Assembly (NCBI RefSeq): GCF_002846415.1
Contig: NZ_PJMX01000001.1
Coordinates: 3,782,001-3,846,000, forward strand
Length of the DNA: 64,000 nt
Origin: Streptomyces sp. TLI_146
GTDB lineage: Bacteria; Actinomycetota; Actinomycetes; Streptomycetales; Streptomycetaceae
Reading direction: 5' to 3'
The notes below the pieces were generated by a model. The model was not told the origin of the DNA. It saw only the letters and a program-made list of their open reading frames with translations, and ran no database searches. Shown here in pieces: positions 41,772-50,754 of this stretch (its first letter is position 1; each line of letters begins with the position of its first letter). A program made the position numbers and the translations under genes.

Positions 41772-41888
41772 TCAGACGGCGGTGGGGCGCTGACACATCG
41801 CGCTCGCCAGCCGGCACAGGTCGACGTGCAGGCGCGCCACGAGCAGCGGGCTGCTGGGCTTCTCTTCGCTCACGTCGTGGGGAACCAT
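41772..41888 (-). CDS. cysteine-containing leader peptide
   Basis: 38-codon ORF. It starts MVPHDVSEEK and contains LHVDLCRLASAMC near the end. This H-x-D-L-C-R-L-x-S-x-x-C pattern is characteristic of short actinobacterial leader ORFs in front of sulfur and cysteine genes. It lies between mec and cysO on the same strand. Translation through its two Cys codons probably senses charged tRNA-Cys and adjusts expression of cysO-cysM. It could also be a plain small protein, but its size, sequence and position favour a leader. Confidence 0.8.
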   Translation of the reverse strand: MVPHDVSEEKPSSPLLVARLHVDLCRLASAMCQRPTAV

Positions 41889-41994
41889 GCGGTCATCGTA
41901 TCGATTCCCGGTCCGCTTCCCGGAGTGTGATCTCAGCTGGCGGACGCATTCCTCTCAGGATGCGGGCGAACCCGCCGAGTGGGCCGCGTACGGC

Positions 41995-42417
41995 TCAGTA
42001 CGCCTCCACCACCTCGACCTCTTCCTCCTCGATCCCGCCGTCCACGATCCGGTACGAGCGGAACTGGAAGTCGCCGAGGCCATCGGTGTCCGCCGTCGAA
42101 ACCAGGACGTAGTGGGCGCCGGGCTCGTTGGCGTACGTCACGTCGGTGCGGGACGGGTAGGCCTCGGTCGCCGTGTGCGAGTGGTAGACGATCACCGGCT
42201 CCTCGTCGCGGTCGTCCATCTCGCGGTAGAGCTTCAGCAGGTCCTGCGAGTCGAACTCGTAGAACGTGGGCGAGCGGGCCGCGTTCAGCATCGGGATGAA
42301 CCGCTCGGGGCGGCCGGTGCCCGCCGGGCCGGCGACCACGCCGCACGCCTCGTCGGGGTGGTCGGCGCGGGCGTGCGCGACGATCTGGTCGTACAGGGCC
42401 TGGGTCAGGGTCAGCAT
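41995..42417 (-). CDS. mec: Mec-type JAMM/M67 metallopeptidase
   Basis: 140 aa. JAMM metal and catalytic residues Glu23 (DEACG), His79-Ser-His81 and, after TEAYPSR, Ser89 and Asp92 are all present. In M. tuberculosis Mec hydrolyses the CysO-cysteine adduct, releasing cysteine. It could also trim the Met-Val tail of CysO here, which is inference. First gene of the operon, with the leader ORF following. Confidence 0.92.
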   Translation of the reverse strand: MLTLTQALYDQIVAHARADHPDEACGVVAGPAGTGRPERFIPMLNAARSPTFYEFDSQDLLKLYREMDDRDEEPVIVYHSHTATEAYPSRTDVTYANEPGAHYVLVSTADTDGLGDFQFRSYRIVDGGIEEEEVEVVEAY

Positions 42418-42440
42418 GAGCGCAAGGATAAACAGACGGA

Positions 42441-42471
42441 CCGTCCCGTACCGAGGAGTGGTACGGGACGG
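42441..42471. terminator. terminator between amino-acid permease and mec
   Basis: CCGTCCCGTACC and GGTACGGGACGG form a 12-bp perfect stem with a 7-base loop, just past the permease stop. Confidence 0.75.
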
Positions 42472-42504
42472 CCCGAATGACGAGACGCGGAGGCTCTTGG
42501 AGCG

Positions 42505-43959
42505 TTACGAGCGCTTCGCGAACGCCTTGTTGTCCGGGTTGCGCGCCTTGAGGACCAGGTACGAGACGCCCAGGATCAGGCCCCACAGCGGGGCGCAGTA
42601 CAGGGAGACCCGCGAGTCCTTGTCGACGCCCATCATCACGATGACCATGAAGATGAACAGCAGCGCGAACCAGCTGGTGAACGGGGCGCCCGGGGCCCGG
42701 AAGGTGGACTGGGGCAGCTCGCCGCGGTCGGCCTTGGCGCGGTAGCGGATCTGGCAGACCAGGATCATGATCCAGGCCCACATGCCGGAGATGGTGGCGA
42801 AGGAGACGACGTAGTCGAAGGCCTTGCCCGGCGCCTTGTAGTTGATCCAGACGCCCACCAGCATCAGCGCGGCCGAGACCGAGGTGCCGATCAGCGGGGT
42901 GCCGCTCTTGGTCAGCTTGGTGAAGACCTTCGGGCCCTGGCCGTTGAGCGCGAGGTCGCGCAGCATCCGGCCGGTGGAGTACATGCCCGAGTTGCAGGAG
43001 GACAGGGCCGCCGTCAGGACGACGAAGTTGACGACCGCGGCGCCGACGCCCAGGCCCATCTTCTCGAAGGCCGCGACGAAGGGGCTGACGCCCGGCTGGA
43101 ACTCGTGCCACGGGACGACCGAGAGGATCATGATCAGGGCGCCGATGTAGAAGACGGCGATGCGCCACGGCACGGTGTTGATGGCCTTGGGGAGCGTCTT
43201 CTCGGGGTCCTTGGACTCGCCCGCGGTGACACCGACCAGCTCGACGGCGAGGAAGGCGAACATCACGATCTGCAGGGTCATCAGCGTGCCGCCGATGCCC
43301 TTGGGGAAGAACCCGCGGTCGTTCCAGAGGTTGGCGACGGTGGCGGTGTCCGCGGCGTCCGAGAAGCCGACGGTGAGGATGCCGGCGCAGATCAGGATCA
43401 TGCCGACGATGGCCGTCACCTTGACCATGGAGAACCAGAACTCCAGCTCGCCGAAGAGCTTCACCGAGATCAGGTTCACCGCGTACAGGATGAGCGTGAA
43501 GACCAGCGCGTACAGCCATTGCGGGACGTCGTTGTGCGTCCAGAAGGCCATGTACTGGGCGGCCGCGGTGACCTCGGTGATGCCGGTGACGACCCAGAAG
43601 AGCCAGTACGTCCAGCCGGTGACGAAGCCCCAGAACGGGCCGACGAACTCACGGGCGTACTCCGAGAAGGAGCCCGAGACCGGGCGGTACATGAGCAGCT
43701 CGCCCAGGGCCCGCATGATGAAGAAGATGACCAGGCCCGCGATGGCATAGGCCAGGATGAGGCTGGGGCCGGCCTTCGAGATGGCCTTGCCCGCGCCGAG
43801 GAAGAGCCCGGTGCCGATGGCTCCGCCGATCGCGATCATCTGGATCTGGCGGGCGCCGAGGCCCCGCTGGTAACCCTCGCCCTCGGCTGCGCCGTGGGCG
43901 GTCCCCACGGCCTCATTGCCGGAGCGGTCGTCCTGCTTGTCGACCTGCGCTGAGGTCAT
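42505..43959 (-). CDS. APC family amino-acid permease
   Basis: 484 aa, 12 hydrophobic segments. The family start RGLGARQIQMIAIGGAIGTG, then GLFLGAGKAI, and the substrate loop FFIMRALGELLMYRPVSG mark the amino-acid transporter group near GabP/CycA/AnsP. Cytoplasmic N-tail of about 35 residues. It stands alone, with two palindromes in its 340-base leader. Substrate cannot be read from sequence. Confidence 0.9.
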   Translation of the reverse strand: MTSAQVDKQDDRSGNEAVGTAHGAAEGEGYQRGLGARQIQMIAIGGAIGTGLFLGAGKAISKAGPSLILAYAIAGLVIFFIMRALGELLMYRPVSGSFSEYAREFVGPFWGFVTGWTYWLFWVVTGITEVTAAAQYMAFWTHNDVPQWLYALVFTLILYAVNLISVKLFGELEFWFSMVKVTAIVGMILICAGILTVGFSDAADTATVANLWNDRGFFPKGIGGTLMTLQIVMFAFLAVELVGVTAGESKDPEKTLPKAINTVPWRIAVFYIGALIMILSVVPWHEFQPGVSPFVAAFEKMGLGVGAAVVNFVVLTAALSSCNSGMYSTGRMLRDLALNGQGPKVFTKLTKSGTPLIGTSVSAALMLVGVWINYKAPGKAFDYVVSFATISGMWAWIMILVCQIRYRAKADRGELPQSTFRAPGAPFTSWFALLFIFMVIVMMGVDKDSRVSLYCAPLWGLILGVSYLVLKARNPDNKAFAKRS

Positions 43960-44300
43960 GGTGGTGCGCCTTTCTCCATGCTGACCCGCCCGCTTCGCCG
44001 AGCGAAGCCGCGGATCAGGTCCTGATCCCCCCGGATGTGGATGGAGTGCCACCGGCGATCAGCCGGTCCAAGCGCCCCCGGGAACATGGGTGGCGTCCCC
44101 GGGTGGTCGTGAAGATTTATCACGTCTTTACGGGTGATCCACTGGGGTGACTGTGGCGCACGCCACAAGGACAACCGGACAAAGCGCACAAGGGACCGCA
44201 AACTATGCCGATGCGGTAATCGGATCGTTATGCGGATTTGAGCGTCCGCTGAGCGAACAAGAGGAAAACAGTCGCCTCCGGCCACCATCCGGGCGAGCGA
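43960..44300 (-). promoter_or_regulatory. control region of the amino-acid permease gene
   Basis: This 340-base gap has no gene. It holds a 17-base palindrome GGATCAGG-T-CCTGATCC (44012-44028) and TGTGGCG-CA-CGCCACA (44152-44167). The latter contains GTG-N6-G-N-CAC, the spacing I recall for Streptomyces Crp sites. CGTGA-N7-TCACG lies between them (44108-44124). Confidence 0.5.
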
Positions 44301-44882
44301 TCAGGCCATCAGCGTCTCGACGAGCGTCTCCTGGAGCCCGCCGAGCCAGAGGTACGCCATGACCATCGGCTTGCGCGGGTCGTCGTCCGGCAGCCGGTAC
44401 AGCTCGCCGCCGTCGTCCTCGTCGGTGACCTCCAGGCGGGTCCCGATGGTGAGGCGCAGGTCGTTGAGCGCACCGAGCCAGCGCCGGGAGTCGTCGGCGG
44501 TCAGCTTGAGGACCGCGCCGCCGTCGCCCCGCGGGGTGAGCGCGTCGAGGGCGCGCACCACGGCGAGCGCGTCGTCGCGCTTGCGGGCGCGCAGGTCGTT
44601 CTCGGTGAAGCGGCGGAACTCGGCGGCCGAGGCGCGCAGTTCATCGCTCTCGCCGCTGTCGTACGCGTCCGGGAAGAGCCGGGCCAGCGCCGGGTCGGCG
44701 GGCGGCTCGCTCGGCCCCTCGGCGAAGAGCGCGGCCAGCGGGTCCTCGCCCTCCATCGGCTCGTCACCGGGACCGATCAGTTCCAGGAGCTGTACGGACA
44801 GGGAGCGCAGGATGGCGATCTCGACCTCGTCGAGCGCGACGGCCGCGCCGCCGCCGGGCAGCGCCTCGAAGTACCCGGCCAT
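44301..44882 (-). CDS. DUF2017 domain protein
   Basis: 193 aa, mostly helical. The GGGAAVALDEVEIAILRSLS start and C-terminal PMVMAYLWLGGLQETLVETL match DUF2017. It is co-translated with clpS (ATG overlaps the clpS TGA), a pairing conserved in actinobacteria, so it may assist ClpS-dependent proteolysis. Function unproven. Confidence 0.87.
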   Translation of the reverse strand: MAGYFEALPGGGAAVALDEVEIAILRSLSVQLLELIGPGDEPMEGEDPLAALFAEGPSEPPADPALARLFPDAYDSGESDELRASAAEFRRFTENDLRARKRDDALAVVRALDALTPRGDGGAVLKLTADDSRRWLGALNDLRLTIGTRLEVTDEDDGGELYRLPDDDPRKPMVMAYLWLGGLQETLVETLMA

Positions 44883-45187
44883 CAGCCGCGGTCCTGGGTG
44901 AGGGTGGCCCACAGCCCGTAGCCGTGCATCGCCTGCACGTCGCGCTCCATCTCCTCGCGGCTGCCGCTGGAGACCACCGCCCGGCCCTTGTGGTGCACAT
45001 CGAGCATCAGCTTGCGGGCCTTGTCCTTGGGGTAGCCGAAGTAGCTCTGGAAGACGTACTGGACGTAGCTCATCAGGTTGACCGGGTCGTTGTGGACGAG
45101 CGTCACCCACGGCACATCGGGTTCGGGGACGGCGAAGGTCTCTTCCGCCGACTCGGGGCGTTCGATCTCGACCGGGGCAACGCTCAC
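44882..45187 (-). CDS. clpS: ClpS adaptor protein
   Basis: 101 aa. The core VPWVTLVHNDPVNLMSYVQY with the DP/N-degron pocket, then FGYPKDKARKLMLDVHHKGR and SREEMERDVQAMHGYGL match ClpS, which delivers N-degron substrates to ClpAP/ClpCP. GTG 45187 is preferred over upstream readings that run into a repetitive hairpin. Confidence 0.92.
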   Translation of the reverse strand: MSVAPVEIERPESAEETFAVPEPDVPWVTLVHNDPVNLMSYVQYVFQSYFGYPKDKARKLMLDVHHKGRAVVSSGSREEMERDVQAMHGYGLWATLTQDRG

Positions 45188-45214
45188 GTCTCTGGACGAC
45201 CTTCGTCTTCTCTG

Positions 45215-45383
45215 CCGGGGGTCCGGGGTTTGTCCCCCGGATAGCACAGCCTCACTTACCCCATGCTGCCACTCGGGGACCGCGGTCGCACAAACGGACC
45301 CCCGAAATCGTCACTCTGACGCGAAGAGGGGTAGCATCCGACCCATGGCTGCTACTCCCGGGGGACAACCCCCGGACCCCCGG
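45215..45383. repeat. 26-bp inverted repeat between clpS and pncB
   Basis: The 26-base arms at 45215-45240 and 45358-45383 are reverse complements with one mismatch; both are rich in CCGGGGG and CCCCCGG. They enclose 117 bases holding the divergent clpS/pncB promoter region. Confidence 0.7.
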
Positions 45384-45427
45384 CCGACCCGGTCGACAGC
45401 CGGAACGGAAAGGCGAGGTAACCGGTT

Positions 45428-46756
45428 GTGAACGCTGCGGACCTTGGGCTGCCGGTGGACGTGCCGTCGACCGCGCTCTTCACGGACCAGTACGAGCTGA
45501 CCATGCTCCAGGCGGCACTGCGCGCCGGGACGGCCGACCGGCGGTCGGTCTTCGAGGTCTTCACCCGGAGACTGCCGGACGGCCGCCGCTACGGCGTGGT
45601 GGCCGGGACCGGCCGGGTCCTGGACGCCGTGGAGAACTTCCGCTTCGACGCGGGCGTCCTCGGCTTCCTGCGCGAGCGCGGCATCGTCGACGAGCCGACC
45701 CTTGAGTGGCTGGCCTCCTACCGCTTCTCGGGCGACATCTGGGGCTACCCCGAGGGCGAGGTCTACTTCCCGGGCTCGCCGATCCTGCGGGTCGAGGGCT
45801 CCTTCGCGGAGTGCGTGCTCCTGGAGACCGTGATCCTGTCGATCCTCAACCACGACTCGGCGATCGCCGCCGCCGCGTCCCGGATGTCCGCCGCCGCGGC
45901 CGGCCGCCCGCTGATCGAGATGGGCGCCCGGCGCACCCACGAACTGGCCGCGGTGGCCTCGGCCCGCGCCGCGTACGTGGGCGGCTTCACCACCACCTCG
46001 GACCTGGCCGCCGGGTTCCGGTACGGCATCCCCACCGTCGGCACCAGCGCGCACGCCTTCACCCTGCTCCACGACAGCGAGCGGGACGCCTTCCGGGCCC
46101 AGGTGGACTCGCTGGGCCGGGGCACCACCCTGCTGGTGGACACCTACGACGTGGCCGAGGCGGTCCGTACCGCCGTGGAGATCGCGGGCCCCGAGCTCGG
46201 CGCGGTCCGGATCGACTCCGGGGACCTGCTGCTCGTCGCCCACCGGGTGCGCCAGCAGCTCGACGAGCTGGGCGCGACGGACACGAAGATCGTGGTGACC
46301 TCGGACCTCGACGAGTACGCCATCGCCTCGCTGGCGGCCGCGCCCGTGGACGCGTACGGGGTCGGCACCCAGCTGGTCACCGGCAGCGGGCACCCCACCT
46401 GCTCGATGGTCTACAAGCTGGTCGCCCGCGCGCAGAGCGCGGACCCGAAGGCGCCGCTGGTGCCGGTGGCGAAGAAGTCGACGGGCGGCAAGACGTCGAT
46501 CGGCGGCCGCAAGTGGGCCGCCCGGCGCACCGACGCCGACGGGATCGCCGAGGCCGAGGTCGTCGGCACCGGCCCGGTCCCGGCCCACCTGGCCGACCGG
46601 CAGCTGCTCGCCGAGCTGGTCAAGGGGGGTGTGGTGGTGGCCCGCGAGCCGCTGGACACCGCCCGGGAGCGGCACATCGCGGTGCGCGGCACGCTGCCGA
46701 TGTCCGCGATCCAGCTCTCGCGGGGCGAGCCCGTGCTGCCCACGGAGTACGCGTGA
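45428..46756 (+). CDS. pncB: nicotinate phosphoribosyltransferase
   Basis: 442 aa, Preiss-Handler NAD salvage enzyme that makes nicotinate mononucleotide. TALFTDQYELTMLQAAL near the start, PLIEMGARRTHE, VGTSAHAFTLLH with the catalytic His, and VRIDSGDL are diagnostic. Next to pncA, so nicotinamide is deamidated and then used. GTG start, with no close Shine-Dalgarno. Confidence 0.95.
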   Translation: MNAADLGLPVDVPSTALFTDQYELTMLQAALRAGTADRRSVFEVFTRRLPDGRRYGVVAGTGRVLDAVENFRFDAGVLGFLRERGIVDEPTLEWLASYRFSGDIWGYPEGEVYFPGSPILRVEGSFAECVLLETVILSILNHDSAIAAAASRMSAAAAGRPLIEMGARRTHELAAVASARAAYVGGFTTTSDLAAGFRYGIPTVGTSAHAFTLLHDSERDAFRAQVDSLGRGTTLLVDTYDVAEAVRTAVEIAGPELGAVRIDSGDLLLVAHRVRQQLDELGATDTKIVVTSDLDEYAIASLAAAPVDAYGVGTQLVTGSGHPTCSMVYKLVARAQSADPKAPLVPVAKKSTGGKTSIGGRKWAARRTDADGIAEAEVVGTGPVPAHLADRQLLAELVKGGVVVAREPLDTARERHIAVRGTLPMSAIQLSRGEPVLPTEYA

Positions 46757-46856
46757 TGCCGCACGTCCGGGCCTTTGCACCCCAATTGCCCCCTGCCGCA
46801 CCCGGGGCGGAATCTCTACGCTCGTAGAACAGCCCCCTGACCGAAGGACAGCCGAC

Positions 46857-47444
46857 ATGCACCGCGCGTTGATCGTCGTGGACGTTCAGAACGACTTCTG
46901 CGAGGGCGGCAGCCTCGCGGTCACGGGTGGCTCCGACGTCGCCGCTGCCATCACCGACCTGATCGGGCAGGCCGCCGGGTCCGTGTACCGCCATGTGGTG
47001 GCCACCCGCGACCACCACATCGACCCGGGCCCGCACTTCTCGCCACGTCCGGACTTCGTGAACTCCTGGCCGGTGCACTGCGTGGCCGGGACGGAGGGTG
47101 TGGGCTTCCACCCGAACTTCGCCCCGGCGGTCGCCTGCGGCGCCATAGACGCGGTGTTCGACAAGGGCGCCCACGCGGCCGCGTACAGCGGCTTCGAGGG
47201 GCGCGACGAGAACGGGGTGTGGCTGGCGAACTGGCTGCGCGACCGGGACGTCACCGAGGTCGACGTGGTCGGGATCGCCACCGACCACTGTGTGCGGGCG
47301 ACGGCGCTGGACGCGGTGCGGGGTGGCTTCGCCACGCATGTGTTGTTGGACCTCACCGCCGGCGTCTCGGAGGAGACGACTGCTCGGGCCATCGAGGAGA
47401 TGCGGGCCGCCGGCGCGGAGCTGTCCGGCAAGCCCGTCTGCTGA
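46857..47444 (+). CDS. pncA: nicotinamidase
   Basis: 195 aa isochorismatase-fold enzyme converting nicotinamide to nicotinate. The catalytic triad is Asp9 (VVDVQNDF), Lys103 (FDKGAH) and Cys145 (ATDHCVRA); metal ligands are in TRDHHIDPG and nearby. 100 bases after pncB, same strand. Confidence 0.93.
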   Translation: MHRALIVVDVQNDFCEGGSLAVTGGSDVAAAITDLIGQAAGSVYRHVVATRDHHIDPGPHFSPRPDFVNSWPVHCVAGTEGVGFHPNFAPAVACGAIDAVFDKGAHAAAYSGFEGRDENGVWLANWLRDRDVTEVDVVGIATDHCVRATALDAVRGGFATHVLLDLTAGVSEETTARAIEEMRAAGAELSGKPVC

Positions 47445-47468
47445 CCGGGGACGCTTGTCAGTCGAGTG

Positions 47469-47510
47469 CGGTCCGGTGGGGGCTGGTAGCGCAGTTCCCC
47501 GCGCCCCTGA
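47469..47510 (-). repeat. dispersed repeat, partial reverse copy
   Basis: Contains GCGCAGTTCCCCGCGCCCCT in reverse orientation between the converging pncA and the next minus-strand gene. Confidence 0.75.
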
Positions 47511-47515
47511 AGCCC

Positions 47516-47821
47516 CTACGGCCGCAGCAGCGCCCGTATCGGGTGCCAGAGCTCCTCGGCCTCCGGTTGTGGCGCTGTGCGCCACAGGAGGCCGTCCGGG
47601 TGGTGCAGGACCGCCGTGATCTCGTCCGGTGTGGGCGGCTCGGTGTTGCCGCGCAGATAGACCGCGCGCAGGCCCAGGTTCCGCAGCCGGGTCAGGGCGC
47701 GGGCCCGGTTGGCCGCATGGACCAGCACGCGCACCTTGCGGCCGTCCCCGGCGGGGCTGGGCAAGGTGAGCGCGACGACGACGCTGCCGTTCGGCAGCTT
47801 GCTGAAACCTCCGCCAGGCAT
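47516..47821 (-). CDS. conserved hypothetical small protein
   Basis: 101 aa. No domain recognised. It has GFSKLPNGSVVVALTLPS at the start and a basic stretch NRARALTRLRNLGLRAVYLR. ATG 47821 has GGGGGAG upstream. Lies just downstream of inhA on the same strand, separated by a terminator, so it is probably transcribed separately. Confidence 0.75.
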   Translation of the reverse strand: MPGGGFSKLPNGSVVVALTLPSPAGDGRKVRVLVHAANRARALTRLRNLGLRAVYLRGNTEPPTPDEITAVLHHPDGLLWRTAPQPEAEELWHPIRALLRP

Positions 47822-47882
47822 GGCGTACCGCTCCCCCGTAAGACGTCGTGTCAATAAGGACTCGTAGGACGCACCTAAACAC

Positions 47883-47918
47883 GATCGGCCGCCGCCCGCT
47901 AGAGGGCGACGGCCGATC
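47883..47918 (-). terminator. terminator after inhA
   Basis: GATCGGCCGcCGCCC and GGGCGaCGGCCGATC form a stem of 15 positions with one mismatch and a 6-base loop, 26 bases past the inhA stop. Confidence 0.8.
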
Positions 47919-47943
47919 ATGGTTTGACCTGCGGTTTTTAGAA

Positions 47944-50352
47944 CTACTTGGTCGACGGACCAACCTTCACGGTGATCGTCGAGCCGTCCTTGGGCTGCTG
48001 GACGATGGAGATCCGGGTGTTGGTGTCAGGAACCTGCACGCTTCCCGTGGGGTTCTCCTTGTACCAGTAGGTGCCCCGGTGGTCGTCGAACATCGGCACA
48101 CCGGCCTGCGGGCGGATCGTGGTCGCCACGTCGGCCTTGTGCAGGGTGAGCGCGTTCGTCGGGTAGAAGCTGAAGGTCGCGTCGAACGGCGTGATCTTGT
48201 TGCGCATCAGCGTGCCGTCCGCCCACTTCAGCGGCTTGGCGTGGGAGTCGATCGGCAGGATCTGGCCCTGGCCCGGGTGGACCGAGACGTTGTTGTCCTT
48301 CTGGGACAGGTCCCACAGCCAGATGAGCAGACCCGGCGTGTACGCGTAGTGCTCGACCCAGCTCGGGCGGGACTTGGCGAAGCCGAAGTTGTACGGGCCG
48401 ACCTTGAGGGTCTCGTCGTACGACACGAACTGGCGGTTCTCCGCGATGTAGTACTGCGGGTAGTCCTTGGTGAAGGACTCGCCGATGCGGGAGAAGTTCT
48501 TCGAGGTCCAGCCGTTGTCGTCGCCCTCGGCACCGTCGGTGAAGAGCGCGGCGCCGTCGGCGTTCACGGTGATCGCGTCGGCGGTGAAGCCCTTGCCGCC
48601 CGCGCCGCCGTCCGTCTGGTAGCGGAAGCGGACGTCGATCTTCTTGCCCGCGAAGGCGTCCAGGTTGTACGAGAGCTTCTTGTACGCGCCCGACACGTCG
48701 GTCAGGGCCGGCTTGTCGCTGGGGTCGCGGCTGATCGGCTTGCCGTCGGCGGTGCCGTCCAGCGCGGTCCAGGTGGCGCCGCCGTCCGTGGAGGCCTCGG
48801 CGTACAGGAAGTCGTAGTCCAGCTCGATGTCCCACCAGCCCGACAGGTCCAGGGAGGCCTTGGACTTGCCGGTCAGGTCGACCGGGCGGCTCAGGGTGTT
48901 GTTGAGGTTGTCACCCATGCCGGACCACCACTGCTTGGTGCCCTCGGCGGGCTTCACGACCGTGGTGGTGACGGGCTTCTTCGGCAGCTCGACGACGAGC
49001 GCCTGCTTGTCCTTGGTGTTGTACTCCGAGACGCCCAGCTTGGTGGTCGACTTCGTCGCGGCCTTGGCCGTGTCGTAGTTGAGCCAGCCCAGCTGGAGCT
49101 TGTCCCAGGCGGTCATGTCGCCCGGCATGTCGCCGATCGAGTCCTTGCCGGTGCCCAGCCAGGAGCCGGCTGACATCAGGGACCAGAAGCCGACCGAGTT
49201 CTCGGCCTGGTTCGTGGTGTCGTAGAGGTCCGGCAGACCGAGGTCGTGGCCGTACTCGTGGGCGAAGACGCCGAGGCCGCCGTTCTCCGGCTGCATCGTG
49301 TAGTCGCCGACCCAGATGCCGGTGTCGCCGATCTGCGTGCCGCCGGCCTTGTTGTTCGACGGGCCGGTCTTGCCCGCGTCCGTGCCGTAGGCGTACGAGC
49401 GGTGCGCCCACAGGGCGTTGGTGCCCTGCGCGCCGCCGCCGGCCGACTCGTCCTCGCCCGCGTGGACGATCTGGAAGTGGTCGATGTAGCCGTCGGGCTC
49501 GTTGAAGTTGCCGTCGTTGTCGAAGTCGTTGCGGTCCCACTGGTCGTACTGCGCCAGGGTCGCCTTGATCTGCTCGGTGGTCTGGCCCTTGGCCTTCTGG
49601 TCCGCGGCCCAGGCGTTGACGCCGTCGCGGACCAGGTCCATCACGTTGGAGCAGTTGGTGGCGCCGCAGTAGTTCGAGCCGTAGCGGGCCTCGTTGGCGG
49701 GGACGCGGACCCAGTCCGTGACCGTGCCGTCGACCGAGTAGCGGCCCGAGGAGGTCTTCTCGTAGTACGTCTTCAGGGAGTGCTTCTGGGTGCCGTCGGC
49801 GTTCTTGCCGGTCCCGAAGTACAGGTCCTGGAAGTGCTGCCGGCTGTAGTCCTTCTGCCAGGCGGTGGAGTTGTCCTTGGTGCGGTCCGGCTGCTTGATG
49901 GTGTTGTGCGCCGGGCCCGGCTCGCCCCCGTACTTCACGACCGCCGGCTTGGGGCCGGCCGGGCCGTCCGGGTCGAACATGGTCGTGTTGTCGACCTGGT
50001 CCCCGAAGTCCACCAGGACCGTGAAGATCTTGTCGGTCTTCTCGCGGCCGAGCTCGACGTACTTCTTGTCGTCGAGCTGGACGACCTTGGAGGCGCCGCG
50101 CTGCTGCACCTTCTTGTCGCCCGCGATGACCTTCTGCAGCGCCGTCTGGCGCTGGAGCTCCCGCTGCTTGGTGAACGGGCCCGGAATGTCGTCGATGTGC
50201 TTGGCCGAGCCGGCGCCCGGGTCCCGCCGCTCGACGGGGGCCGGGGCCTTGCTGTCGGCCTGGGCGGTGGCGAACGCGGAGCCTATCGCGCCGGTCGTGG
50301 CCATGGCCACGAGTATGGCGGCAGCTCTGACCGCTCGTCTGTTGCTGGTCAC
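47944..50352 (-). CDS. immune inhibitor A-type M6 metalloprotease
   Basis: 802 aa secreted zinc protease. A signal peptide of about 34 residues (AAAILVAMATTGAIGSAFA) is followed by a pro-region. The catalytic motif is His365-Glu-Tyr-Gly-His369 with downstream LGLPDLYD. The C-terminal 350 residues contain beta-rich MAM/VEG-like domains (SGWWDIELDYDFLYAE and later). Likely degrades extracellular proteins during morphological development or in feeding. GTG 50352 follows GGAGGAC. Confidence 0.92.
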   Translation of the reverse strand: MTSNRRAVRAAAILVAMATTGAIGSAFATAQADSKAPAPVERRDPGAGSAKHIDDIPGPFTKQRELQRQTALQKVIAGDKKVQQRGASKVVQLDDKKYVELGREKTDKIFTVLVDFGDQVDNTTMFDPDGPAGPKPAVVKYGGEPGPAHNTIKQPDRTKDNSTAWQKDYSRQHFQDLYFGTGKNADGTQKHSLKTYYEKTSSGRYSVDGTVTDWVRVPANEARYGSNYCGATNCSNVMDLVRDGVNAWAADQKAKGQTTEQIKATLAQYDQWDRNDFDNDGNFNEPDGYIDHFQIVHAGEDESAGGGAQGTNALWAHRSYAYGTDAGKTGPSNNKAGGTQIGDTGIWVGDYTMQPENGGLGVFAHEYGHDLGLPDLYDTTNQAENSVGFWSLMSAGSWLGTGKDSIGDMPGDMTAWDKLQLGWLNYDTAKAATKSTTKLGVSEYNTKDKQALVVELPKKPVTTTVVKPAEGTKQWWSGMGDNLNNTLSRPVDLTGKSKASLDLSGWWDIELDYDFLYAEASTDGGATWTALDGTADGKPISRDPSDKPALTDVSGAYKKLSYNLDAFAGKKIDVRFRYQTDGGAGGKGFTADAITVNADGAALFTDGAEGDDNGWTSKNFSRIGESFTKDYPQYYIAENRQFVSYDETLKVGPYNFGFAKSRPSWVEHYAYTPGLLIWLWDLSQKDNNVSVHPGQGQILPIDSHAKPLKWADGTLMRNKITPFDATFSFYPTNALTLHKADVATTIRPQAGVPMFDDHRGTYWYKENPTGSVQVPDTNTRISIVQQPKDGSTITVKVGPSTK

Positions 50353-50754
50353 TTGATGATGTCCTCCCCCGCGGCCGCAGGCACGGACCGGGGGTGAGGG
50401 GTCTGGTCTCCGGTGCGCGGCACGCGTCTCAAGTGACGACATTGGACCGGAGTTGCCAAAGAAAAGACAGATCTTGACTTAGGTCAGTCAATTACATTAT
50501 GCAGAGCGGTCGTTCCGGTATCCGAACGCTTCCGATGTGCTACCCAACCCGGACATCGGGTGCGCCTGTCTCGCCTGTCGGAATGCGGAATGACTCCGTG
50601 CGCCCCCTGTGCACCGGCACCGTGGGTTAGGTCACGCTTACCGGCGGTTCCGCAAGGGCAAGCACCGTCGTAGAGTCGCTTGACAGTGCGATCCGGTTGC
50701 CCGGTCGAGAGACCCGCCCCCATCCGATGCCTGCCCCCGAGGACGGATACCGCC
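50353..50754 (-). promoter_or_regulatory. control region of inhA
   Basis: A 402-base gap with no supported gene. Its notable feature is TTGACT-TAGGTC-AGTCAA (50474-50491), a perfect inverted repeat with a GTCA core, in an A/T-rich patch about 120 bases before the inhA start. It could be an operator. Confidence 0.45.

Noticed and set aside
49246..50397. Plus-strand frame opposite inhA
   Set aside because: Compositionally biased shadow of the protease gene.
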